Shown one piece after another: positions 45,019 through 62,716 of a DNA stretch of 64,000 nt; the first letter of the stretch is position 1, and each line of letters opens with the position of its first letter. Position numbers and translations under genes: made by a program. The notes under the pieces are model-generated. The model worked only from the letters and a program-made list of their open reading frames with translations. It had not been told where the DNA came from and made no database searches. This DNA comes from Eriocheir sinensis (Eukaryota > Arthropoda > Malacostraca > Decapoda > Varunidae): assembly GCF_024679095.1 (NCBI RefSeq), contig NW_026111670.1, forward strand, positions 248,001 through 312,000. The letters run 5' to 3'.

Positions 45019-46889
45019 ATTACGAAAATTTGAATAAAAATATATACAAAAAAACAAAAAAATAAATTTCAATTTGTATGAAAATAGATATACAAAATAC
45101 ACATATAATTAGTTAAATTTGTATTTAAATACATGTACAAAATACACATAAAATAATGTAAATTTGTATGAATTGAAAACAAATTCACATAAAATTCGCG
45201 TCAAAATAAATAAACAAAATATCAATAAAAGAATGTGTATTTGTATGAAAATAGATATACAAAATACACATAAAATAACCTAAATTTGTATCAAACTATA
45301 TAAAAAATACACAAAAATATTTTAAATTTGTATGAAAATAAATATACAAAATACACATAAAATTAGGTAAATTTGTATTGAAATACATACACAAAATACA
45401 CATAAAATAATGTAAATTTGAATGAAAATACATAAACAAATACACTTAAAATAACGTAAATTTGTATAAAAAAATATGTACAAAACACAAATAGAATAAT
45501 GTAAAATCGTATCAAAATAAATACACAGAATATTAATAAAATAATGTAAATGTGTATGAAAATAAAGAAGCAAAATACCCATGAAATAACGCATTTTTTT
45601 TTATAAAAATATATATACCAAAATACACATCAAAAAATTAAATTTGTATTAAAATAAATATACAAAAAACACATACAATAAGGTAAATTTGTATTGAAAT
45701 AGATATGCAAAATACATATAAAACAATGTAAATTTGTTTCAAAATAACGTAGATTTCTATAAAAATATATATACAAAATACACATAAAATGAAGTAAATA
45801 CGTATAAAAAAATGTATACAAAAAACACATAAAATAATGTAAATTCGTATCAAAATAAATAAACAAAATACCAATAAAAGAATGTGTATTTGTATAAATA
45901 TAAATATACAAAATACACATAAAATAACGTATATTTATATAAAACTATATACAAAAATACACGGAAGTAATTAAATTTGTATGAAAATATTTACAAAATA
46001 CACACAAAATAAGCTAAATTTGAATTGAAATATATATACAAAATACATGAAATAAAGTAAATTTGTATCAAAATATTTATACAAATACACATATAATAAC
46101 GTAAATTTGTATGAAAATATATAAACAAAATACACATTAAATAATGTAAATACGTATAAAAAAATATGTACAAAATACACATATAATCATGTAACTCGTA
46201 TCAAAATAATTAAACAAAATACCAATAAAATAATATAAATTTGTATGAGTAAACGTGTATGTTGCATATTTTTTCAATACAAATTTACCTTATTATATAC
46301 GCATTTTGTATATTAATTTTAATACAAATTTAATTATTCGATGTGTATTTTTGTATCTGTATTTGTATATATATTTTTATTCGCTTTTACATTATTTAAT
46401 AATTATTTTGAATAAATATTTTTATACAAATTCATGGTATTTTATGTGTATTTGTATATATATTTTTATATAAATTTACATTATTTTATGTGTATTTTGT
46501 ACATATATTTTTTTACAAATCTACCTTATTTTATGTTTATTTTGTATGTGTATTTTGTATATTTATATTTATCCAAATACACATTCTTTTATTGGTATTT
46601 TGTTTATTTATTTTAATTCGAATTTACATTATTTTATGTGTATTTTGTATACATTTTTTTATACGTATTTACTTAATTTTATGTGTATTTTGTATATATA
46701 TTTTTATAGAAATCTACGTTCTTTTATTTGTATTCGTATATATATTTTGAAACAAATTTACATCCTTTTATATGTATTTTTGCATATCTCTTTCAATACA
46801 AATTTACCTTATTGTATGTGCATTTTGTATATTTATTTCAATGCAAATTTAAATATTTTATGTGTATTTTGGTATATATATTTTTATAA
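45019..46889. repeat. 1.87-kb two-orientation cassette, copy 1
   Basis: Starts at GATTACGAAAATTTGAATAA. The reverse half runs to 46,258 and the forward half to 46,889. The same start recurs 1,872 bp later. Between them the GTATGAGTAAACGTGTATG switch marks the turn. Confidence 0.85.
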
Positions 46890-48157
46890 GATTACGAAAA
46901 TTTGAATAAAAATATATACAAAAAAACAAAAAAATAAATTTCAATTTGTATGAAATAGATATACAAAATACACATATAATTAGTTAAATTTGTATTTAAA
47001 TACATGTACAAAATACACATAAAATAATGTAAATTTGTATGAAATGAAAACAAATTCACATAAAATTCGCGTCAAAATAAATAAACAAAATATCAATAAA
47101 AGAATGTGTATTTGTATGAAAATAGATATACAAAATTCACATAAAATAACCTAAATTTGTATCAAATTATATACAAAAATACACAAAAATATTTTAAATT
47201 TGTATGAAAATAAATATACAAAATACACATAAAATCATGTAAATTTGTATTGAAATACATACACAAAATACACATAAAATAATGTAAATTTGAATGAAAA
47301 TACATAAACAAATACACTTAAAATAACGTAAATTTGTATAAAAAATATGTACAAAACACAAATAGAATAATGTAAAATCGTATCAAAATAAATACACAGA
47401 ATATTAATAAAATAATGTAAATTTGTATGAAAATAAAAGAAGCAAAATACCCATAAAATAACGCATTTTTTTTATTTATAAAAATATATATACCAAAATA
47501 CACATCAAAAAATTAAATTTGTATTAAAATAAATATACAAAAAACACTTACAATAAGGTAAATTTGTATTGAAATAGATATGCAAAATACATATAAAACA
47601 ATGTAAATTTGTTTCAAAATATATATACGAATACACATATAATAACGTAGATTTCTATAAAAATATATATACAAAATACACATAAAATGAAGTAAATACG
47701 TATAAAAAATGTATACAAAATACACATAAAATAATGTAAATTCGTATCAAAATAAATAAACAAAATAGCAATAAAAGAATGTGTATTTGTATAAATATAA
47801 ATATACAAAATACACATAAAATAACGTAAATTTATATAAAACTATATACAAAAATACACAGAAGTAATTAAATTTGTATGAAAATATATACAAAATACAC
47901 ACAAAATAAGCTAAATTTGAGTTGAAATATATATACAAAATACATGAAATAAAGTAAATTTGTATCAAAATATTTATACAAATACACATATAATAACGTA
48001 AATTTGTATGAAAATATATAAACAAAATACACATTAAATAATGTAAATACGTATAAAAAAATATGTACAAAATACACATAATCATGTAATTCGTATCAAA
48101 ATAAATAAACAAAATACCAATAAAATAATATAAATTTGTATGAGTAAACGTGTATGT
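46890..48157 (-). repeat. 1.87-kb cassette, copy 2 (reverse half)
   Basis: Repeats the reverse half of the preceding cassette from GATTACGAAAATTTGAATAA to the GTATGAGTAAACGTGTATG switch. The forward half that follows is not the 46,259-type block but the start of the long segment duplicated from 2,944 onward. Confidence 0.82.
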
Positions 48158-48394
48158 TGCATATTTTTTCAATACAAATTTATTTTATTATATACGCATT
48201 TTGTATATTAATTTTAATATATGTGTATTTGAATATATATTTTGATACAAATTTACATTATTTTATGTATTTTCTATATTTATTTCAATTCAAATTTAGC
48301 TTATTTTATGTGTCTTTTGTATATCTATTTTCATACAAATTTAATTATTTTTGTTTATTTTTGTATATAGTTTTATACAATTTTACGTTATTTT

Positions 48395-49110
48395 ATGTGT
48401 ATTTTGTATATTTATATTTATACAAGTAAACATTCTTTTATTGGCATTTAGTTTATTTATTTTGATACGAGTTTACATTATTTTATGTGTATTTTGTATA
48501 CATTTTCTTATACGTATTTACTTCATTTTATGTGTATTTTGTAAATATATTTTTTATAGAAATCTACGTTATTTTATGTGTATTCGTATATATATTTTGA
48601 AACAAATTTACATTGTTTTATGTGTATTTTGCATATCTATTTCAATACAAATTTACCTTATTGTATGTGCATTTTGTATATTTATTGTAATACAAATTTA
48701 AATATTTTATGTGTATTTTGGTATATATATTTTCATAAAAAATGCGTTGTTTTATGGGTATTTTGCGTCTTTATTTTCATACAAATTTACATTATTTTAT
48801 TAATATTCTGTGTATTTATTTTGATACTATTTTACATTATTCTATTTGTGTTTTGTATATATTTTTTTATACATATTTACATTATTTAATGTGTATTTTC
48901 TATATATATTTCATACAAATTTACGTTATTTTAAGTGTATTTGTTTATATATTTTCATTCAAATTTATATTATTTTATGTGTATTTTGTATATGTATTTC
49001 TATAGAAATTTAACTAGTTTTATGTGTATTTTGTATATATATTTTTATACAAATTTAAATTATTTTTGTGTATTTTTTTAATAGAGTTTTATACAAATTT
49101 ACAATATTTT
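48395..49110 (+). repeat. Reference 16-monomer higher-order repeat (716 bp)
   Basis: Sixteen monomers can be read in order, starting at 48395, 48440, 48485, 48530, 48576, 48620, 48665, 48709, 48754, 48799, 48844, 48889, 48933, 48977, 49022 and 49067. The first variant recurs at 49111. Each has a signature: #1 ends in a CATTCTTTT form, #2 has TTGATACGA or similar, #5 has ATTCGTATATATATTTTGAA, #6 has TTTCAATACAAATTTACC, #8 has ATAAAAAATGCG, #9 has GGGTATTTTGC, #10 has ATTCTGTGTATTTATTTTG, #13 has AGTGTATTTGTTTATATATT, and #16 has TATATAGTTTTATAC or a variant. The same order recurs at 3185 to 3897 (713 bp) and, with losses, throughout the array. Confidence 0.9.
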
Positions 49111-49953
49111 ATGTGTATTTTGTATATCTATTTTCATACAAATACACATTCTTTTATTGATATTTTGTTTATTTATTTTGATGCGAATTTATATTATTTA
49201 ATGTGTATTGTATATATATATTTTTGTACGTATTTACGTCATTTCATGTTTTTTTTATATATATATTTCTATAGAAATATACGTTATTTTATGTGTATTC
49301 GTATATATATTTTGAAACAAATATACATTGTTTTATGTGCATTTTGTATATTTTTTAAATACAAATTTCCCTTATTGTACGTGCATTTTGTATATTAATT
49401 TTAATACAAATTTAATTATTCTATGTGTATTCTTGTATATGTATTTAAAAAAAAAATGCTTTATTTTATGGGTATTTTGCATCTTTATTTTCATACAAAA
49501 TTCCATTATTTTATTGATATTCTGTGTATTTATTTTGATACGATTTTACATTATTCTATGTATATTTTGTATATCTATTTTATACAAATGTACGTTATTT
49601 TATGTGAATTTGTTTTCATTTCATACAAATTTACATTATTTTATGTGTATTTTGTACATGTATTTAAATACAAATTTAACTAATTATATGTGTATTTTGT
49701 ATATCTATTTTCATATAAATTGAAATTAATTTTGTGTATTTTTTTATATATTTTTATTCAAATTTTAGTAATTTTATGTGTATTTTGTATATTTATTTTC
49801 CTACAAATATACGTTCTTTTATCGGAATTTTGTTTATTTATTTTGATACGAATTTTCATTTTTTAGGTGTATTTGATATATATATTTTTATACTTATTTA
49901 CATAATTTTATATGTATTTTGAATATATATTTTCATAGAAATTTACTCTATAT

Positions 49954-52979
<3,026 letters not shown>

Positions 52980-53103
52980 GTAATTAGTTAAATTTGTATT
53001 TAAATACATGTACAAAATACACATAAAATAATGTAAATTTGTATGAAATGAAAACAAATTCACATAAAATAACGTACATTTGTATAAAATAGATATACAA
53101 AAT
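52980..53103 (-). repeat. Small inverted cassette, second copy
   Basis: Same ends and content as 7401 to 7529, including the AAATGAAAACAAATTCACAT core. Confidence 0.85.
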
Positions 53104-55424
<2,321 letters not shown>

Positions 55425-56469
55425 TTCGTTATTATATGTATTTTTTTTAAATATTTTGATACAAATCTACATTATTTTATGTATTTTGTATATACATTTC
55501 AATTCAAATTTAGCTTATTTTATCTGTTTTTTGTATATCTATTTTCATACGAATTTAATTACTTCTGTGTATTTTTGTATATAGTTTTATATAAATTTAC
55601 GTTATTTTATGTGTATTTTGTATATTTATATTTATACAAATACACATTCTTTTATTGGTATTTTGTTTATTTATTTTGATACGAACTTACATTATTTTAT
55701 GTGTATTTTGTATACATTTTTTTATACGTTTTTACTTCATTTTATGTGTATTTTGTATATATATTTTTATAGAAATCTACGTTATTTTATGTGTATTCGT
55801 ATATATATTTTGAAACAAATTTACATTGTTTTATATGTATTTTGCATATCTATTTCAATACAAATTTACCTTATTGTATGTGTTTTTTGTATATTTATTT
55901 TAACACAAATTTATTTTTTGATGTGTATTTTGGTATATATATTTTTATAAATAAAAAAAAATGCGTTATTTTATGGGTATTTTGCTTCTTTATTTTCATA
56001 CAAATTTACATTATTTTATTAATATTCTGTGTATTTATTTTGATACGATTTTACATTATTCTATTTGTGTTTTGTACATATTTTTTTATACAAATTTACG
56101 TTATTTTAAGTGTATTTGTTTATGTATTTTCATTCAAATTTACATTATTTTATGTGTATTTTGTGTATGTATTTCAATACAAATTTACCTAATTTTATGT
56201 GTATTTTGTATATTTATTTCCATACAAATTTAAAATATTTTTGTGTATTTTTGTATATAGTTTGATACAAATTTAGGTTATTTTATGTGTATTTTGTATA
56301 TCTATTTTCATACAAATACACATTTTTTTATTTATATTTTGTTTATTTATTTGACGCGAATTTACATTATTTAATGTGTATTTTGTATATATATTTCTAT
56401 ACGAATTTACATCATTTCATGTGTATTTTGTATAGTTTTAAACAAATTTATATTATTTAATGTGTATTT

Positions 56470-56566
<97 letters not shown>

Positions 56567-56821
56567 ATATATATATATAGTAGATTCTTTTATTTGGATT
56601 TTGTTTATTTATTTTGATACTAATTTACATTATTTTAAGTGTATTTTGTATACATTTTTTATACGTTTTACTTAATTTTATGTGTATTTTGTATATATAT
56701 TTTTATAGAAATCAACCTTATTTCATGTGTATTCGTATATATATTTTGAAACAAATTTACATTGTTTATATGTATTTTGCATATCTATTTTTGTGTATTC
56801 TGTATTTATTTTTGTTATACA
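55425..56821 (+). repeat. Satellite block 37
   Basis: Forward monomers following 38,400 to 39,530 closely, interrupted by the third (TA)n tract. The right end is the GTTATACATAGAATAATG switch, as at 39,530. Confidence 0.82.
56472..56562. repeat. (TA)n microsatellite, about 91 bp
   Basis: TA dinucleotides followed by TTG and another short TA run to 56579. The matching place at about 39,258 to 39,285 has only TATATATATA before TTTATACAAATACAC. Unlike the other two tracts it lies within a single orientation. Confidence 0.96.
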
Positions 56822-58195
56822 TAGAATAATGTAAAATCGTATCAAAATAAGTACACAGAATATCAATAAAATAGTTTAAATTTGTATGAAAATAAAGATG
56901 CAAAATACCTATAAAATAAAGCATATATTTTTTTTAAATACATATACAAAAAACACATAGAATAATTAAATATGTGTTAAAATTAATATACAAAATGCAC
57001 ATACAATAAGGTAAGTTTGTATTGAAAAAAAACGCAAAATACACATAAAACAGTGTAAATTTGTTTCAAAATATATATACGAATACACATAAAATAACTT
57101 TGATTTCTAAAGGAATATATATACAAAATACACATGAAATGATGTAAATACGTATAAAAATATATACAAAATACACATTAAATACTGTAAGCTCGCGTCA
57201 AAATAAATAAACAAAATATCAATAAAAGAATGTGTATTTGTATGAAAATAGATATACAAAATACACATAAAATAACCTAAATTTGTATCAAACTATATAC
57301 TAAAATACACAAAAATATTTTAAATTTGTATGAAAATAAATATACAAAATACACATAAAATTAGGTAGATTTGTATTGAAATACATATACAAAATACACA
57401 TAAAATAATGTAAATTTGAATGAAAAGACATAGACAAATACACTTAAAATAACGTAAATTTGTATAAAAAAATATATACAAAACACAAATAGAATAATGT
57501 AAAATCGTATCAAAATAAATACACAGAATATTAATAAAATAATGTATATTTGTATGAAAATAAAGAGGCAAAATACCCATAAAATAACGCATTTTTTTTT
57601 ATTTATAAAAATATATATACCAAAATACACATAAAAAAATTTAATTTGAATTAAAATAAATATATAAAAACACATACAATAAGGTAAATTTGTATTGAAA
57701 TAAATATGCAAAATACATATAAAACAATGTAAATTTGTTTCAAAATATATATACGAATACACATAAAATAACGTAGATTTCTATAAAAATATATATACAA
57801 AATACACATAAAATGAAGTAAATACGTATAAAAAATGTATACAAAATACACATAAAATAATGTAAATTCGTATCAAAATAAATATACAAAATACCAATAA
57901 AAGAATGTGTATTTGTATAAATATAAATATAAAAAATACACATAAAATAACGTAAATTTATATAAAACTATATACAAAAATACACAGAAGTATTTTAATT
58001 TGTATGAAAATAGATATACAAAATAAGGTAAATTCGTTTCAAATTCAATAAACAAAATTCAGATAAAAGAAAGTATATTTGTAGAATAAATAAATATACA
58101 AAATACACATAAAATAACGAAAATTTGTTTGAAAATATATAAAAAAATAAACAAAAATAATTTCAATTTGTATGAAAATAAATATACAAAATACA
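56822..58195 (-). repeat. Satellite block 38
   Basis: Reverse monomers, at first like 39,530 to 39,800, then like 42,430 to 43,280. It ends at the tight palindrome TACAAAATACA, CA, TGTATTTTGTA. Confidence 0.8.
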
Positions 58196-60655
58196 CATGT
58201 ATTTTGTATATCTATTTTCACACAAATTTAATTACTTTTGTGTATTGTTGCATATAGTTTTATATAAATTTACGTTATTTTATTTGTATTTTGTATATTT
58301 ATATTTATACAATACACATTCTTTTATTAGTATTTTGTTTATTTATTTTGATACGAGTTTACATTATTTTATGTGAATTTTGTATACCTTTTTTTATACG
58401 TATTTACTTCATTTTATGTGTATTTATATATTTATTTTCATAGAAATCTACGTTATTTTATGTGTATTCGTATATATATTTTGAAAAAAATTTACATGGT
58501 TTTATATGTATTTTGCATATCTATTTCAATACAAATTTACCTTATTGTATGTGCATTTTGTATATTTATTTTAATACAAATTCAAATATTTTATGTGTGT
58601 CTTGGTATAAATATTTAAAAAAAAAATGCGTTATTTTATGGGTATTTTGCATCTTAATTTTCATACAAATTTACATTATTTTATTAATATTCTGTGTATT
58701 TATTTTGATACGATTTTATATTATTCTATTTGTGTTTTGTATATATTTTTTATACATATTTACATTATTTAATGTGTATTTTTTATATATATTTTATACA
58801 AATTTACGTTATTTTAAGTGTATTTGTTTATATATTTTCATTCAAATTTTATGTGTATTTTGTAAATGTATTTCAATACAAATTTACCTAATTTTATGTG
58901 TATTTTGTATATTTATTTTCATACAAATTAAAATTATTTTTGTGTATTTTTGTATATAGTTTTATACAAATTTAGGTGATTTTATGTGTATATTGTATAT
59001 CTATTTTCATACAAATACACATTCTTTTATTGATATTTTGTTTATTTATTTTGACGCGAATTTACATTATTCAATGTGTATTTTATATATATATTTTTAT
59101 ACGTGTTTACATCATTTGATGTGTATTTTGTATATATATTTCTATAGAAATCTACGTTGATTTATGAGTATTCGTATATAGATTTTGAAATAAATTTACA
59201 CTGTTTTATGTGTATTTTGCATATTTTTTCAATACAAATTTACCTTATTGTATATGCATTTTGTATATTAATTTTAATACAAATTTAATGATGCTATGTG
59301 TATTTTTGTATATGTATTTTTATAAAAATGTGCTTTATTTTATGGGTATTTTGCATTTTTATTTTCATACAAATTTACATTATTTTATTTATATTCTGTT
59401 TATTTTTTTTGAAACATTTTTACATTATTCTATGTGTATTTTGTATATCTATTTTTATACGTATTTACTTAATTTATGTGTATTTTGTATATATATTTTT
59501 ATAGAAATCTAAGTTATTTTATGTGTATTCGTATATATTTTGAAACAAATTTACATTGTTTTATATGTATTTTTGCATATCTCTTTCAATACAAGTTTAC
59601 CTTATTGTATGTGCATTTTGTATATTTACTTCAATACAAATTTAAATATTTTATGTGTATTTTGGTATATATATTTTTATAAGAAATGCGCTATTTGATG
59701 GGAATTTTGCATCTTTATTTTCATACAAATTTACATTATTTTATTAATATTCGGTGTATTTATTTTGATACGATTTCACATTATTCTATTTTTTTTTATA
59801 TATTTTTTTTATACATATTTACATTATTTAATGTGTATCTTGCATATATATTTCATACAAATTTATTATCTATTATTTATTTTCACACAAATACACATTC
59901 TTTTCATGATATTTTGTTTATTTATTTTGACACGAATTTAATTAGATATGTATTTTGTATATATATTTTTATACGTATTTACATGATTTCATGTGTATTT
60001 TGTATATATATTTCTATAGAAATCTACGTTATTTTATGTGTATTCGTATATATATTTTGAAACAAATTTACTTTGTTTTATATGTATTTTTGAATATCTC
60101 TTTCAATACATATTTACCTTACTGTATATGCATTTTGTATATTTATTTCAATACAAATTTAAATATGTTATGTGTATTTTGGTATATATATTTTTATAAA
60201 AAATGCGCTATTTTATGGGAATTTTGCATCTTGCTTTTCATACAAATATACATTATTTTATTGATATTCTGTGTATTTATATTGATAGGATTTTACATTA
60301 TTCTATTTCTTTTTTGTAAATATTTTTTATACACATTTACATTATTTAATGTGTATCTTGCATATATATTTTATACAAATTTACGTTATTTTAAGTGTAT
60401 TTGTTTATATATTTTCATTCAAATTTACATTATTCTATGTGTATTTTGTATATGTATTTCAATACAAATTTACCTAATTTTATGTGTCTTTTGTATATTT
60501 CTTTTCATACAAATTTTAAATATTTTTGTGTATTTTTGTATATAGTTTTATACAAATTTAGGTTATTTTATGTACGCATTTACTTTATTTAATGTGTGTT
60601 TTGTATATATATTTTTATGCAAATTTACTTTATTTTATGTGCATTTTTGTACATA
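58196..60655 (+). repeat. Last satellite block, cut off by the transposon
   Basis: Inverted copy of 32,697 to 35,181. The array ends inside a monomer at TGCATTTTTGTACATA. In other copies the sequence continues TATTTTTATAGAAATT, so the satellite has been interrupted rather than fading out. Confidence 0.87.
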
Positions 60656-60955
60656 GTAGAGGAGGCAGTTTGCGCTACCCTAAGCAGAAAAAAAATTGCT
60701 ACAAAATCACCAGACTTGAATACAAAAACGAAATTTTAACAAGGAGTGTAAAATTTTGTCTGCTCATGATGGCGGGTAACTCGCTACCCTCAATCGCTGC
60801 AGTTTCCCCGATTGTGCACTGTAAGTAAGGGAAAGTTAGGTAGGGTCTGTGCGCCACCCAGCCGGGTCTACGCGCTAGGTTGAGGAGGGGGTTGCGCCAG
60901 GGGGGGGTCAGTGCGCTATGGCATGTCGGGTCATCGCGCTAGGTGCCTTAAGTTC
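60656..60955. repeat. Left subterminal region with GCGCTA-type repeats
   Basis: GCGCTACCC at about 60,674, GGCGGGTAACTCGCTACCC at about 60,772, GGGTCTACGCGCTAGGT at about 60,864, TCAGTGCGCTATGG at about 60,909 and GGGTCATCGCGCTAGGT at about 60,927. The repeated GC-rich motif in an otherwise plain sequence fits transposase-binding subterminal repeats. No gene is seen. Confidence 0.65.
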
Positions 60956-61134
60956 TTTGTTTTAATCTACAAGCTATCAAAATCACTCTCAATAGGTAGT
61001 TAATAAATCCTCTTGCCTCTCAAGGAGTAAAAGCTTTGGAAAAATAAATGAAAGATTGCAAACTAACTTTTTTTTATTTTTTAAAATAGTGTATCGACAA
61101 ACATAAAAACTGTGCTTTAGTTATGAATATCATA
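60956..61134. other. Noncoding transposon sequence, nothing recognised
   Basis: Plain AT-leaning DNA between the left subterminal repeats and the 80-bp tandem repeat. It contains a T-run near 61,071. No open frame, RNA gene or repeat is apparent. Confidence 0.5.
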
Positions 61135-61373
61135 AACAAATAAATGTCCCACAGAGTTCAAAACAAAAATCTTAACAATACTCCGGGAAAAGTTTCATTT
61201 ACCAGTATCAAAATAACAAATAAATGTCTCACAGAGTTAAAACGAAAATCTTAAGAATATTCCGTGAAATGTTTCATTTAACAGTGTCAAAATAACAAAT
61301 AAATGCCTTTCAGAAATCGAAACGAAAATCTTAAGAATACTCCGTGAAAAAATCATTCAACAGTATCAAAATA
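61135..61373. repeat. Tandem 80-bp repeat, three units
   Basis: AACAAATAAATG starts units at 61135, 61215 and 61294. Each contains ACAGAG or similar, AAAATCTTAA(C/G)AATA, TCCG(T/G)GAAA and CAGTATCAAAATA. It lies just downstream of the transposase stop, in the 3' untranslated or noncoding part of the element. It is unrelated to the 45-bp satellite. Confidence 0.9.
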
Positions 61374-61384
61374 GCCTAATTACA

Positions 61385-61390
61385 TTTATT
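61385..61390 (-). terminator. AATAAA polyadenylation signal of the transposase
   Basis: TTTATT on the plus strand reads AATAAA on the coding strand and overlaps the stop codon (TTGTAATAAATG). Further AATAAA hexamers cannot be excluded in the AT-rich repeats downstream. Confidence 0.5.
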
Positions 61391-61670
61391 ACAAAAACTC
61401 AGTATCCATTGTATCAATGTCCTCCTGAGACTTTTCACTCAAATTCATCTCACTCAGACATTCTGCATGCCACCAGCTGTCACACAATACACATTTTATC
61501 CTTAACTTTCCTTTTGTTTCACATTGACATTTTCCACAGAGCTCGTTCATATCATCAATTACATCATCCGAGTCATCGTCCAAGACTGGCTCATCCGCAC
61601 TCTCTGAAGTTTCTGTTTCCTTGTCTTTCTGCTTTTGGGAACCATACTGAAGTGTCCTGAATCGTTTTTC
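61389..61670 (-). pseudogene. Transposase C-terminus with PHD-like zinc finger
   Basis: An acidic stretch (SESADEPVLDDDSDDV) leads to CGKCQ, then IKCVLCDSWWHAEC, giving Cys-x2-Cys, Cys-x2-Cys and His-x2-Cys spacing with the tryptophans typical of PHD fingers. The last Cys pair of a full PHD is absent. Short forms like this occur at the ends of pogo-like transposases. The frame is open upstream to about 61,670 (QYGSQKQKDKETETS). The stop is at 61389 to 61391. Confidence 0.75.
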
Positions 61671-62248
61671 TTTCCTTTTTCTTTCTTTTCTTTCCTGTTG
61701 TTTTCCTTCTGCCTTTTCTTTTCCTCCATTCTCTTTCTCTTTGCTTCAGCTTCTTGTTCTATATTTTTTTTTCTATCTTCTCTCTTATTTTTTATTTCAA
61801 TTTTATCCATCTCCTCATCTCGTTTCTTTCTCTGTTTCTCTTCAGTCATTTGCCGGTACTCAACACCGCTTGTTGAGCATGGCAATACTGCGATGGTCTT
61901 TTTTAATCCTTTTTTCTTCGGGAATGAGGGCAGCGTGAGGTAATCATCAATCGTTTTGGAATTTTTCTTTGTAGAAGGCAGAGGTTGTGGAGCAGGCTGG
62001 GATGTGTAAGGCAGGGGTTGTGGAGCAGGCTGGGATGTGGAAGGCAAGGGTTGTGAGGCAGGCTGGGATGTGTAAGGCAGGGGTTGTGAGGCAGGCTGGG
62101 ATGTGGAAGGCAGGGTTTGTGAGGCAGGCTGGGATGTGTAAGGCAGGGGTTGTGAGGCAGGCTGGGATGTGGAAGGCAGGGTTTGTGAGGCAGCCTGGTA
62201 TGTGGAAGGCAGGGGTTGTGAGGCAGGCTGGGATGTGTAATGCAGGGA
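61670..62248 (-). pseudogene. Transposase fragment: proline repeats, TIDDYLTLP, charged helix
   Basis: In this frame the minisatellite encodes repeats of the type TSQPA(S/P)Q(P/T)LP, followed by KKNSKTIDDYLTLPSFPKKK, CSTSGVEYRQMTEEK and about 60 Lys/Glu/Arg-rich residues likely to form a charged helix or coiled coil. These are usual C-terminal elements of pogo-like proteins. The frame ends past a break near 61,670 with an out-of-register tail (KTRKQKLQRVRMSQSWTM). Confidence 0.75.
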
Positions 62249-62256
62249 TCAGAGGC
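61978..62256 (-). repeat. 33-bp coding minisatellite, about 8.5 units
   Basis: Units on the plus strand read GAGGCAGGCTGGGATGTG followed by TAAGGCAGGGGTT or GAAGGCAGGGTTT. The two forms alternate over much of the array, suggesting expansion of a 66-bp pair. The unit is 11 codons long, so repeat number does not change the frame. The first unit on the coding strand is 1 bp short and does. Confidence 0.92.
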
Positions 62257-62334
62257 AGGCTGTAAGGTTTTCTCCAACAACACCTTCCAGTCTTCATAGG
62301 GTGGGACATCCATGTCGTATCGCTCCTCGTACCT
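62249..62334 (-). pseudogene. Transposase fragment with RYEERYDMD / YEDW motif
   Basis: Read in the frame beginning AGG at 62334, this short segment gives RYEERYDMDVPPYEDWKVLL. It follows the TLKFMK of the previous fragment and matches the RYEEGYD...Y..W motif common near the C-terminus of pogo-like transposases. The same frame then runs into the proline repeats as THPSLPHNPCLPH, which is the wrong phase for the downstream protein. Confidence 0.7.
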
Positions 62335-62716
62335 TCATGAATTTTAGAGTTGTTCCTTCCCCTAATGACAGGCTCAGCTTCATCAGCTCAAAATGTTGGA
62401 GAATGCTGAGAGTGGGAGTTCTTTGTTCTGGCCCAGGGAACTTGGATTTGGCTGCTGGTGAAGCAGAAGGAACAGAGGTTGAGATTGTTGGGGTACATGC
62501 GGGAAGAGCAGTGATGCCAAAAGATGCTGAGGTAGGGAGAGTGACTGGAGCAGCGCTGGAGAAACTGCAGCTTGGCTTCAGCTTGTCTGAGTTGAGTACA
62601 ACCTCAGGGTTAAAAGGATAGATCCCAGACTTAACAAATCCCTTGTAAGCAAGCTCTGGTCGTGCTGTAGTGTCCCAAGCTTTCTTTAGTGTGGGCAAAC
62701 GTGCACATGGTGACAC
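62335..62716 (-). pseudogene. Transposase fragment with GIYPFNP motif
   Basis: Continues the transposase one base out of frame. KKAWDTTARPELAYKGFVKS followed by GIYPFNPEVV is the segment that normally follows the DDE core in pogo-like proteins. A Ser/Pro/Ala-rich linker comes next, then QHFELMKLSLSLGEG and TLKFMK. The open frame runs on to 62,294, but its last residues (VRGAIRHGCPTL) are out of register with the family. Confidence 0.8.

Noticed and set aside
60592..60828. 78-codon plus-strand frame across the satellite/transposon boundary
   Set aside because: Half satellite and half transposon end, with no family resemblance. It is a chance fusion of open reading.
61635..61943. Plus-strand open frames opposite the charged transposase segment
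   Set aside because: Phe/Ser/Leu-rich complement of a Lys/Glu-rich coding stretch. The minus strand carries the recognisable motifs.
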